A stretch of 39,228 nucleotides of DNA, taken from positions 1-39,228 of the forward strand of contig JBBPSI010000226.1 in NCBI GenBank assembly GCA_038093515.1. Reading direction: 5' to 3'. Source of the stretch: Butyriboletus loyo. Taxonomy: Eukaryota > Basidiomycota > Agaricomycetes > Boletales > Boletaceae. Below, one piece after another: positions 29,766 to 38,947 of this stretch (positions within the stretch are counted from its first letter, which is position 1; each line of letters begins with the position of its first letter). The notes under the pieces are model-generated. The model was not told where the DNA came from and searched no databases. It saw only the letters and a list, made by a program, of their open reading frames with translations. The position numbers and the translations under genes were made by a program.

Positions 29766-30585
29766 TGTTACGCTGGAGTGCGAAACAACTAGCAGCGAGC
29801 ACTTTGAATAGGGGCTCGAGCCTAATCGGGAAGATGGCCGACTCGCGTGGACGACGCTATCGGGCTTCTGCAGAGCAAGTGTTGGCGAGATGTCGTATGG
29901 TGGTGACCAGACAAGATCGAGCTGAGGCTTATCGGCTCTATCGGCAGATGGGGTATAAGCTAGATTGCTAGGCACTTGGTAGATGCGTAGAATTAGCTAG
30001 AGAACTCGTACTACTCTAAGTGCGAGTATATATACTGGTACATAGGGCGCACAGACCGAGCTGTGCGTGGCAGCGAGGGTAGAGGGTTATGAGTCGACGC
30101 GAGTCATAACGGCGAATGAGGGAGCGGCAAAGTGCCGGTAACGAGGGAGCCAAGCTCCGATCAAGAAGGCGACATTGTCAACAAATGAGAAGGTCAGAAG
30201 GTGAAGTGACGATGTCCTCAAGGTGAGCCCCACAGGGCGAAGGGTGCGCGAACGGCGGAGCCCTTGGATACGGGTCTCGACGCGAAGGTACAGATGCGTC
30301 GTAATCTAGTCACGTGCTAGTCACGTGATGAACCAAATGTCATTGGATAAAAGGAAGAGGGACGCGACAGCTCAGCTGTGGGTCTGGCCCGACGGGGCGA
30401 CGAGACAGGGGCTATCTCAGTGTAGCGTCACTGAGACTTGCAGGAGCGAGCGGAGGAGTGGATGGCGTCCACTAGGCGACTGGGGGGGTGGGCGATGGGT
30501 GGCATCGCAAGACGGCAGGGGCGGCGAGGACGCATAAGCGTGGGAAAACGAGTGGCAGGGTACGCTTAGGGGTAAAACTGTAACA
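29766..30585 (+). repeat. Solo LTR 3, 820 bp, target duplication GAGAT
   Basis: TGTTACGCTGGAGTG to AAACTGTAACA, flanked by GAGAT at 29761-29765 and 30586-30590. TATATATA at 30027-30034 and CACAGACC at 30050-30057. Much richer in G+C and CpG than anything nearby. Short open frames inside it are chance. A CACGTGCTAGTCACGTG palindrome lies at about 30311-30327. Confidence 0.88.
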
Positions 30586-30590
30586 GAGAT

Positions 30591-31370
30591 TGCCTTTGTC
30601 AGTGGGCAGAAATATGTATATGTCTAGGGCATGTATGATGGAGAGATGTGAGTAGGTGGAATTTGTTGTTAAGGAAAGCTATCACTGGGCTCACTGTTCA
30701 ACATGACAAGAGGATAATTAGGACCACTGGTCTATTTACAGCCATGTAGAATGCTGCTGTGGCTTGACATTTTCTGACAGTCATTATAGCAGGGGTGTTG
30801 TGATTCATGAGAAGCAGTTGGTGTTCTTAATTGACAATGTCACTGATGGGTTTAGCCTGTACAGTATGGAATCTGGCCACCTTATCCATTCATACCCCAC
30901 CAAACCAAGTATCCCTAAGGCAAAGCAGGTTGCATACAGAGAAAAGGGAGTAATTGTAGTTGGAGGAGGAGATCAGGGGCTGGCTTATATATTTGATTGC
31001 AAGCAGAAACTAGACTGCAGTGCCTGCAACATGGAAAAGAAGGACTAGTGCAAATAATAGTAGTACATCCAGAATGCTTAATATAACACAATGATATACA
31101 GCCATATACAGGTCCATGGTGGGGAGGCACATTATACAATTGTCACTGCCATGTTGAGCAACATGCCCAATCCAACTGTTGCTATCTGGAACCACAACCA
31201 TTACAAACCAGAAAGCAGCCCAACTGCCCAAAAAGAGTGACACCACAGCGGCAGAAATACTCCAAATGTTAAATATGGGTTTTACAGCTGCTCTACACTT
31301 GTTGATTTGTGTTCTGACAGTCATCTTGATGGATGTAATGGTGTGTGTTGTGTTGTGCAGGTAGACTAGT
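30591..31370 (+). pseudogene. Relic of a beta-propeller-like gene with membrane-anchor tail
   Basis: After the LTR the plus strand reads IAFVSGQKYVYV and GMYDGEM, then the open piece 30764-31048 with HYSRGVVIHEKQLVFLIDN, VTDGFSLYSMESGHLIHSYP, KQVAYREKGVIVVGGGDQG and LAYIFDC: WD40-style blades. After a possible intron ending near 31111 it reads HGGEAHYTIVTAML and a hydrophobic segment ALHLLICVLTVILMDVMVCV (31285-31350), a likely transmembrane helix. This resembles a dispersed family of agaricomycete proteins with a propeller and a C-terminal anchor. Stops and frame changes are present. Its 5' end was separated by the LTR insertion. Function unknown. Confidence 0.55.
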
Positions 31371-32042
31371 TCACTGACTCACTTTTTTTTAAATACAAAA
31401 ACTAGGGTTGGCCAGTAAATGAATGGCAAAATGGGGCTGTGGCTGACATCATTGCCACACTCTTACCATTCACAAGGAGGGAGGCTACTCAGGCTATGAC
31501 AGGGCTATGACATGATGCAACCTGTGGCAAATGTTTGAGTGGAGTGACAAAGGGTAAAGGAAGAAATTGCCAAGTGCCACACTGTGGCAAATGATGAATG
31601 ACAAAATTTGCCAAGAATGGTGTCACAGAGCCAGCCTCACTCATAGTCTATGACAGCCCCCAGCTATCACCAGGGCAGCCTCAAGATTGGACATGGGATT
31701 GGGCAATGGGGATGGTGGAAGCAATGGAAGCAAGTGAAAGGAATAAGTGATGGATGTGGAGGCAGCTGCAAGTTCAATGATCTTTGTATAGTGACAAAAT
31801 AATATTGTTCAGCTGCACCTGAAAAATACCTGAAACAATTTGAGAAACCACAGGCAACAGCAATAGGGGGTCAAGAGAGAGACACTGAAGTCTCCAGAAC
31901 ACCATGATAATAACAGACAGGGGACCACTGCTACTGGTCACAGTAAACCATGGACAGTAAGGAAGGGATAGAGTGGGGAAGCAGAAGCAATGATGATTAT
32001 CACCAGTAAATGAACTATAAGAGAGAAACTGCCAGTGGTATA
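31371..32042. other. No recognised gene; short repeats
   Basis: Contains CTGTGGCAAATG twice (about 31510 and 31583) and an inverted pair TGGCAAAT/ATTTGCCA at about 31584-31612. The right end (CCAGTGGTATACC) is the left half of the repeat region that resumes at 33955 after the Tc1-like insertion. Confidence 0.4.
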
Positions 32043-32098
32043 CCATGGCTCAAAAAACTGTCCACATGTTTGCATGTTTTACATTAAATATTACTCAA

Positions 32099-32591
32099 TG
32101 TTATAATCATATCTCCTATAAACAGACTTTTGCGTTTGGACTTCATCATTTCTCTTTCAAAGGTCACGTGACTCAACACACGTGATTGTGGGATTATGCA
32201 TGTGACCACAAGCTGACTAAGCATATGATGTCATGGTCCAGACTGACCCAGACTCTATGATGTCATGCCTCATGTATTTAATCTCCATTTGCTTCTCTTC
32301 TCTTTGATCGCTGTCGACCTCTATTTAATCTCCATCAACCCTGACTTCTTCTCGTATGTACATGTATAGTAATTGGTCTCATGCACTGCTTGGTCTGTGT
32401 GTGTTCCCTTGTAATATAAAAGGCTGGTGGTTTGGGCTAGGATCCCCTAGCTTTAACCACTTGTCTATTCGCTGGCAACAGTTGAGGATTAAGGTCTTGA
32501 GCTCTACTCTTTTATACTTGCCAGTTCTTGTGTAAAGCTGCAACAGTAGTGGAACCGCCTGTGACTTGATAACATTTGTTGTCTCATAACA
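32099..32591 (-). repeat. Solo LTR 4, 493 bp, target duplication CTCAA
   Basis: Plus-strand boundaries TGTTATAATC and CTCATAACA, flanked by CTCAA at 32094-32098 and 32592-32596. The promoter module reads on the minus strand: TATA near 32415-32418, GGTCTGTG (CACAGACC complement) at 32392-32399. Similar along its length to the LTRs at 16015 and 38948 in opposite orientation. It lies inside the terminal inverted repeat of the Tc1-like element, so it is younger than that. Confidence 0.88.
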
Positions 32592-32762
32592 CTCAATGAA
32601 ATAGCCCCTAATTCTAACCCTAGGCAGTGGGTGTATGAAATATGGTGCCCACTCTTGACCTTCTATTGGCCCAGGAATGAGGTAGTATGAATAATGTTTG
32701 ATGGAATGTCAGCTATTTTAACATGACAGGTCCAAAGATCCAACTATCTAGTCTTTGGTATG

Positions 32763-33612
32763 AGCTCCCTTGGCCTTGATAACTGCTTCAACTCTTCTAG
32801 GCATGCTTTTGATCCATTTGTGAGACTATTCCACAGAAATATTTTCCCACTCTATCACTATCCTTTCCCATAATTGTTGAACTCCTGTAGGAGCACTATT
32901 ATAAGCTGTGAGACATCTTTTAAGATGATTCCAAGTACATATGTTCAATGGGGTTGAGGTCTGGAGATTGTGCAGGCCAACCTCCTCAAACCATATGTGG
33001 GCTCTTCTAGAGGTATGCTTGGGGTCATTATCTTGTTGAAAGACAATGTCATCTTCTGGAATTCCAGATTCAGATTCCTCCATGCTTTGAAGAAATTCTT
33101 GCTCTAAAATGGCCACATATTGTTCAGCATCCATCCTTTCCTCAACCTGACTCAAAATTCCCATCCCCACACCATTAGTGAATCTCCTCCAAACTTGACT
33201 GTACCTTTGACCTCTCTAGCAATTAGTCCTTAGCCCTTGTCCCTTCTTTTTCTACACATACATATAACTCTCTTCCAGTCCTCCACAGTCCAATGCTGAT
33301 ACTTCTTTTCCTATAATTGACTAAGAGAAGAGGTTTCTTTTTCTTTACCACAGCTTTCAATCCTCACTGTCTGTGAGGAGACAGGAGAGTCAACAATAGA
33401 ATTGATAAATTGAACAGCTTGGTTATGATTTGCTGAACAATAGCTCTCTTGTTGGTAGCAGAAAGAGAAAGCTTGAAAGGGCAACCACCATCAAGCCTAG
33501 GCCTCTCTGGTTGGATTTCCTGAAGAACCTGGGCCACTGTAGACTTCCCTAGGCAAGTCAGGGAGGCAATCTTCCTAGTTGAAAGGTCAAGAGAGGTGGA
33601 AATGGATTTCAT
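32763..33612 (-). pseudogene. Tc1-like transposase, decayed
   Basis: Starts MKSISTSLDLSTRKIASL at 33612 with a short deletion relative to the copy at 18095, followed by LGKSTVAQVLQEIQP. The C-terminal piece 33170-32826 has FQQDNDPKHTSRRAHIW (second Asp), but the SPDLNPIE block is disrupted (STPLNICTWNHLKRCL). The first catalytic motif is no longer readable in frame. Confidence 0.8.
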
Positions 33613-33956
33613 GGTGATGGTGAGAAAATAAACATAGGAGGATGGGGTTTATATATGTTGGCTGACACTCAGTTACATAAAGGTGACATAATAGGACCCT
33701 TCTTACAGCATCTAGGATCTGGTATATGTGATCAAAACTTAAAGTCAAAAAACTGTCTGCATGACCTGTCATTTTAAAATAGCTGACATTCCATCAAACC
33801 TTATCCATATTACCTGATTCCTGGGCCAATAGAAGGCCAAGAGCAGGTACCTTATTTCATATACCCACCACCTAGGGTTAGGATCAGGGGTTATTGCATT
33901 GAGTGATATTTAATGTAAAACATGCAAACATGCAGACAGTTTTTTGAGTCACTATA

Positions 33957-34400
33957 CCATGGGAAGTGAGGAGGGGGTACAATCCCTGGTGTTTAACACC
34001 AGAGAGCTTTGTGATAGTCAGAAGGAGTAACTTCTAAGTGGAAACTGGGCCACCAAGGAATCAGAGACAGACTACCCATGGTATACCATGGGAAGTGAGG
34101 AGAGGGTACACTTTCCCAGTGTTCAATACTGGAGAGTTCATGATAGTTGGTGGGAGTAACTGCTGAGTGGAAATGAACTACCAGTGGTAGCATGTTAGGT
34201 AAGCATGGACACATTACCAAACAATGATTTTGGCCACAGTGGTATCACTATTCACCCCTTTGCCTTCCTAGTGTTGAACACTAGAGAGTGTCTTCTCCTT
34301 ACTTTGTGTGGTTTACTGCAGACAGTTCCCTCTCCCCACTCCCTGTGGTATACCATGGGCAGTGTCTCTCTGATTCCTTGATGGCTCAGATCTGTACTGG
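33957..34400. repeat. Tandem duplicate with CCATGG/TATACC and GTGTT-AACAC palindromes
   Basis: Two units of about 125 bp start with CCATGGGAAGTGAGGAG (33957 and 34085), each followed by a palindrome plus GAGAG; a looser third unit follows. Palindromes: CTGGTGTTTAACACCAG at 33986-34002, CCAGTGTTCAATACTGG at 34116-34132 and CTAGTGTTGAACACTAG at 34268-34284. CCCATGGTATACCATGGG at 34075-34092 is a perfect 18-bp palindrome at the unit junction. Confidence 0.7.
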
Positions 34401-34569
34401 TCATTCTCCCACCTTTGCATGACCTTCACCATAAGTCACCATTATTCCATTTGAACAGTGCTATTCAAACTAGCCTCTCAGCAATAGCCAAGATTGAGGG
34501 TGTGACCATTGTTGGACATTTATTTATGTAGTGTTTGCTTCATTGTCCCACTTCTCAAGAACTTGCCTG

Positions 34570-34830
34570 CTTCCCAACTCACTGGTGTTTACACCAAGGG
34601 GTTTCTTCAGGTTATCACTGTCATCATAGCTCATCAGTGTTTACACTGAAAAGTTTCCATCCTCAACCCACCAATCCCTTGTCTTCTCGCTCATTGGTGT
34701 TTACACTGACAAGTTTCCGCCCTTAACTTAATCTACCAATCCCTCATCTTCTCACTCATCAGTGTTTATACTGACGAGTTTCTGCCAATCTCTTGTCTTC
34801 TCCCTTGCCTCCCTTGTGCTCTCTATTACC
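34570..34830. repeat. About 60-bp degenerate repeats with GTGTTTACAC cores
   Basis: Four cores, CTGGTGTTTACACCA (34582), CAGTGTTTACACTG (34635), TTGGTGTTTACACTG (about 34694) and CAGTGTTTATACTG (about 34760), spaced 53-66 bp apart and mostly followed by AAGTTTC and a CCAATC word. They resemble the palindromes at 33986-34284 but have a different spacer. Confidence 0.6.
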
Positions 34831-34968
34831 TAGTAAGTCTCCACCAATCAGTTCTATAACCTACTGATTTCCATGAACAGAGCACAGTGATATGGTCCAG
34901 CAACATTGGCTGCTCAATTGTGGTGGCATTGCTGGATGAGATCTGCTGACCATCCAGAGAGGCCAGAG

Positions 34969-35265
34969 ACCCTGGCAGAGGATTATGTGCAATTGGCTGA
35001 TCTGAGGAAAGAACCTTGGCCTCTGGCTGAAGGTTGCATAGTATTGGCTGATCCAGGGAAGGAGATTTGGCCTCTGGCTGGGGGTCACATTGTATTGGCT
35101 GATCTGGCTCAGCCTCTGGGTGAGGACCACATGCCATTAGGTGCTCCAAGGAAGGAGGCTCAGCCACCGACTGGGGTTGACATACAGATGCCTGATTCCC
35201 AGAAGATGACCCAGGCTCTCAAGGCTCATCACATAATATTTGCTGATCACCAGAGGATGACTGGG
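34969..35265. repeat. 51-bp tandem repeat, six units, open on both strands
   Basis: Units at 34969, 35020, 35071 (42 bp, nine bases deleted), 35113, 35164 and 35215. Each is built on CCTCTGGCTGA, TATTGGCTGATC and a GAAGGAG-type end. Because 51 and 42 are multiples of three, the plus strand encodes a 17-residue repeat (LAEGCIVLADPGKEIWP type) and the minus strand another (SLDQPILCNLQPEAKVL type) without stops. Which strand, if any, was a protein is not decidable. Confidence 0.8.
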
Positions 35266-35269
35266 AGTC

Positions 35270-35792
35270 TCTGAGAGTACTGAGCAACAGGGGGTTATTG
35301 AGAGGGGGGGGTTTTGTGGCAGCAGTCAAGAGGTGTTTGGAGGAGGAAGCCATGGTTCTCTGGGGAGGTCTGGCTGGTCAATGTCAACATTGTTATTGTT
35401 GGAGCATTCTGATTTAGCATTGGGATGGAATTCAGAGCACAGATCCCACTTATCTGTGAAAGGATCATAGCACCTTTGTATCCCATGAGATTCAGATCAC
35501 ATATTGATGTAATTGTTATAACTGATGCAGGTGCAAATTCAGAATCCATGCTGCTCCTCAATAGAATATATTATTGCCTTTCCATCCAGGAGCTTTGCAA
35601 GCCTTGGCATTCTGGGTGTGTTGCTTGTGACCTCTTTTGGCTGTGGGAAACTCATTTGCCACAATGGCTGAATATGCCAGGGACCACTGAGCAAAAAATG
35701 CCCTCTAAGTCTCCCTGGACTTCTGGCCACTTCTCTTGACAGGTGGTGGAGTGACACAGACAGGGACTGGGGGAGGCTCCACAGAGGGGTGG
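35270..35792. other. No recognised gene
   Basis: Mixed sequence with moderately long frames on both strands and no family signature. The minus strand ends against LTR L without continuing the gypsy integrase found on the other side of that LTR. Confidence 0.35.
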
Positions 35793-36006
35793 TGTTAACA
35801 GCTGTATTCACTCAGCTGGAGCTCACTGTCAGAAACTATATATTCAAGTAGAAGTAGCTTCACATACCTGGAGTTTACTATCAGAATCTGAGAAACAAAG
35901 ACAGTGAGCTCCAGACTACATCCAAAGCAGTACAACAACATGACACAACACAATGACTAAGTAAACAGTCCAAAATGTGCAGAGTCTGAAATAATCAACT
36001 CTAACA
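35793..36006 (-). repeat. Copia LTR L (214-bp variant), no target duplication
   Basis: TGTTAACAGCTG to CTCTAACA. Flanks GGTGG and GTTAT differ, and the gypsy frame on the right does not resume on the left. It therefore sits at a recombination breakpoint rather than at a simple insertion. More diverged than LTR F. Confidence 0.8.
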
Positions 36007-38947
36007 GTTATTTGTTTTGTTATGGGAAATATGTGAATCATCTTTGAGAATTGGTCTACAATGCCCAACATGGCATCTTTTCCTTGGCTTTCTGGTAGTG
36101 GTTCAACAATATCTAAGGAAATGATTTTTCATGGAGTTGAGAGGGTTTCATTCAGAATTAACGGGGTATGTCTGGGCATAGTGATAGCCTTAGCATTTTG
36201 GCATTTTTCGCATCCTGAAACATATTGCTCTGTATCTTTCCAAAGAGTGGCCAGAAATAATTTGATATTATTTAATCACAGGTTCTCTTTTGTCCCAGAT
36301 GACCTGTGAGCAGGTGATCATGATGTTTATTGAGAATCTGCTCTCTCAACACTTCATCTTTGGGAATATAAATTAAATCTTTCCACTTTACTATCCCTTC
36401 TTCCATCTTCCAATATTACCCTTCTTTCTTCAATCCTCTTTCTGCCTGTATTTCCACTTTGTGTTGTAATTTATGTACTTTTTCTATAATAGAATTTGAA
36501 GTAGGTGAAGGAACAGAAGAAAAAGAAGATCAAATGTTAGATTATTTATAGTAAAAAGATTGTCTGATAAAAGTATTATTGATAAATTGTTAACATCTAC
36601 CCCCTTTTCAAAGTCTGACCTTCTGGACAGAGGATCAGCTAGATTTCCTCCACCTGGGCAGTATTCAATACTGGAATGATATTCTTGCAATAATCTATTC
36701 CAATGTGCCTGTTGTCAAGAAAGATCTTGTGGTTTGTGGAAGTATTTCAGATTTTTGTGATCTGTGAGGATCTGGAATGGAAGATATGTGTTGAGGAGAT
36801 AGTGATGCCATTCAGTAATTGCAGCCATGACCACCAACATTGGTCATAATTGGTGGGAAGGAATAATGCTAGTATGGATGTGATTGCTTTCTTTAATTGT
36901 TCAAAAGCCATTTGGCATTCTTCTGACCAAATAAAGTCATTCTTTTCTGATGTTAAGGCATTTAAGGGCTTTGCAATAAGTGCAAAATCACACACAAATC
37001 ATCTATAGAAATTAAGGAATCCTAAGAATCCACAAACTTGTTTGCAAGTTGTAAGAACTGGCCAATCATTTATTGGTTTTGTTTTGACCAGGTTCATTGC
37101 AACTTGCCCTTCAGAGATGACAATACCAAGGTATTCAGTGCTTAACTATTCAAAGTCACACTTTGAATGCTTCAAACTTAGTTTGTTTTCTCTAAGGACT
37201 TGTAGCACTTTGCATACTATCTCTTGGTGTTCCTGAGATCTTTTGTAAAGATCATTATGTCATCCATATAAACCACTACCTTTCCTCAATTGATCAGATC
37301 TTGGAAGATATGGTTCACCATTGTTTGGAAGGTGGCAGGGGAATTTGTTAATCTGAAAAACATGACAAGTGGTTCATGAAGAGCTCAATTGGTTCTAAAC
37401 ACTGCCTTCCATTCATCTCCTTCTTTCATTCAGATATTATTGTATCCCCACCAAATATCCAATTTGGTAAAGTATGTGGCCCCTCTTAGCTTATCTACAA
37501 GCTCTGTTATCAATGGAAGCAGGTACCAGCTCTTCACAGTGATATCATTCAATTTTCTAAAGTCTTGAATGGGATGTAATTTTCCACCCTTCTTTTTAAT
37601 GAAGAAGAAGGCTGAAGTGCATTGATTTTCTTTCCTTCATGTATCATTAATTGTGCTTCAACCTGTAAGGATTTATCTGATTTATTGATGTGGTTAACCT
37701 ATCAAGGTAGTGCTTGTAATTCTTGTAGCATCAATATAGTGGTGGCTTCATCAGCCTTTTTTACACATTCAATTAAGTCCTTATCAATTTCAGATTTTCT
37801 TGTTTTGTGTATGAATGAACAGAGATAACTTTCTACTCATCCATTGTTTGTATTGTTGGCCATTTGTTTTATCCACTGGCCAGTCCATGGAATACTTGTT
37901 GTACCTATCCAATTTTTTCCCTCCTTTGCCTGATCAGGGCTTCTGGTACTGGGACAAGACAGAATATGAATCTTCTTATAATCATTGGGTTGACTAATCA
38001 CAGTGCTTCCAAGGCCTTTGGATCCTTGCTTGGTTTCATTGAGATCCTGGACTTCTTTAATTTCCGACATATCAATTTGCTCAACAATTAGTTGTGCAAT
38101 TCAATGGTGTACTTTTATTTTGAAGTCCTTTTCTGACAGATTTAAAAGGATAACTTTGAGAGTACCCCTATAGTCTGCATCTACAACTCCTGCTCCAACA
38201 TGGATATTTTTCGCAGCTAAACCACTTCTTAATGCAATGCATGTATATGTTTTCTTTGGTATAGCAATTGCAATCTCTGTTTCAATAAATGTGTGTTTCT
38301 TTATAGGAATTGTTTTTGCATATAAATTGTGCCCTGCAGCTAACTCTCATCCTTTAGTCAGGCATTTGCCATTTCCTTGAACTTTAACCTTAAGAGCATG
38401 GACAAGAAGTTCAAACTTATTGGCTTCTGGGGACACTTGCACATTTATATCTGAACCTTTTTCTTGAAATGACTTATGTACTGACAAAGATGTATTTGTA
38501 TGTAAATTGTCCAGAGCATTAGGTAGTCCCACTTCTAAGCTCCACTTTGAAAAGACAATGTCCCTTCTATCAATGCAGGCAATTCTGATTCATGATGATA
38601 TTCTATTTCAACCCCACAAATTGTCATTTTTCAGGGTTGTCCTTGTTGGCGTCTAGCCAGAAGGTGATCCACACATGGCCATGGTTTCCCATACTTGTAA
38701 CACAAGCCCTTGGCTCATGCTGCACCAATGTCCATTGGGGCTCCCTATCCTCAAAAGATACCAGCTTGGTTTGGGTGTGGAACTACCACAGCAATGGCTG
38801 GTCAGGGGGTAGTGGTAGCATTTGAACTTGTCCCAGCAGGCATCTTTCAAGCCCAGGGGTTCCAAGTTGAACTGGAACATTTCTTCCACTTGGCTATTTC
38901 AGATAGGATCTGACTGGCTTCAATCAGAGTCACAACAATGTTCATAC
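36007..38947 (-). pseudogene. Ty3/gypsy polyprotein relic with dUTPase
   Basis: Domains on the minus strand, from right to left: a Gag nucleocapsid tail (PMDIGAA, CYKYGKPW, about 38680-38740), a segment where protease would be expected but is unrecognisable (38350-38640), dUTPase (37999-38346), a linker, RT (about 37100-37640, with LDIWWGYNN and VVVYMDDIMI near 37255-37285), RNase H (NDFIWSEECQMAFEQL near 36900; IEYCPGGGNLADPLSRR near 36610-36670), the integrase zinc site (HDHLLTGH and CEKCQNA, about 36200-36340) and the start of the integrase core (ISLDIVEPLPESQGK). It is cut by LTR L on the left and by another LTR on the right. Many TGA stops. A chromodomain or full catalytic DDE cannot be seen. 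Confidence 0.8.
37999..38346 (-). pseudogene. dUTPase domain inside the gypsy relic
   Basis: dUTP pyrophosphatase hydrolyses dUTP to dUMP and limits uracil in reverse-transcribed DNA. All five family motifs can be read in one frame. Motif 1 is ELAAGHNLYA (usual Tyr-Asp replaced by His-Asn). Motif 2 is LRSGLAAKN. Motif 3 is GAGVVDADYRGTL, with the Asp and Tyr of the active site. Motif 4 is HH-stop-IAQLIVEQ, and motif 5 is GSKGLGST. The TGA in motif 4 (38101-38103) stands where the family has Arg. A second TGA (38347-38349) precedes motif 1. A host dUTPase gene is unlikely, because the same frame and strand run into gypsy RT downstream and Gag lies upstream. dUTPase-bearing Metaviridae have been reported in basidiomycetes (Phanerochaete). 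Confidence 0.82.

Larger units (their letters stand above)
32043..33954 (-). mobile_element. Tc1-like element, family 1, hit by a solo LTR
   Basis: Ends read CCATGGCTCAAAAAACTG and CAGTTTTTTGAGTCACTA, decayed versions of the family 1 termini, with TA on both sides (32041-32042 and 33955-33956). Without the LTR at 32099-32591 it is about 1.4 kb. The right TIR keeps its inner inverted motif (about 33737-33762); the left inner motif is deleted. Older than the copy at 16866 judging by divergence. Confidence 0.85.

Noticed and set aside
29660..30537. Open frames at 29660-29971 and 30325-30537 as genes
   Set aside because: Both lie mostly or wholly inside the 820-bp solo LTR, are short and resemble nothing; the high GC content explains their length.
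34969..35265. CRISPR-like regular repeats
   Set aside because: Units are contiguous and diverged without unique spacers, no cas genes occur, and the sequence is eukaryotic.
37999..38346. dUTPase as the host housekeeping gene
   Set aside because: It shares strand and frame context with gypsy Gag and RT and is interrupted by stops.
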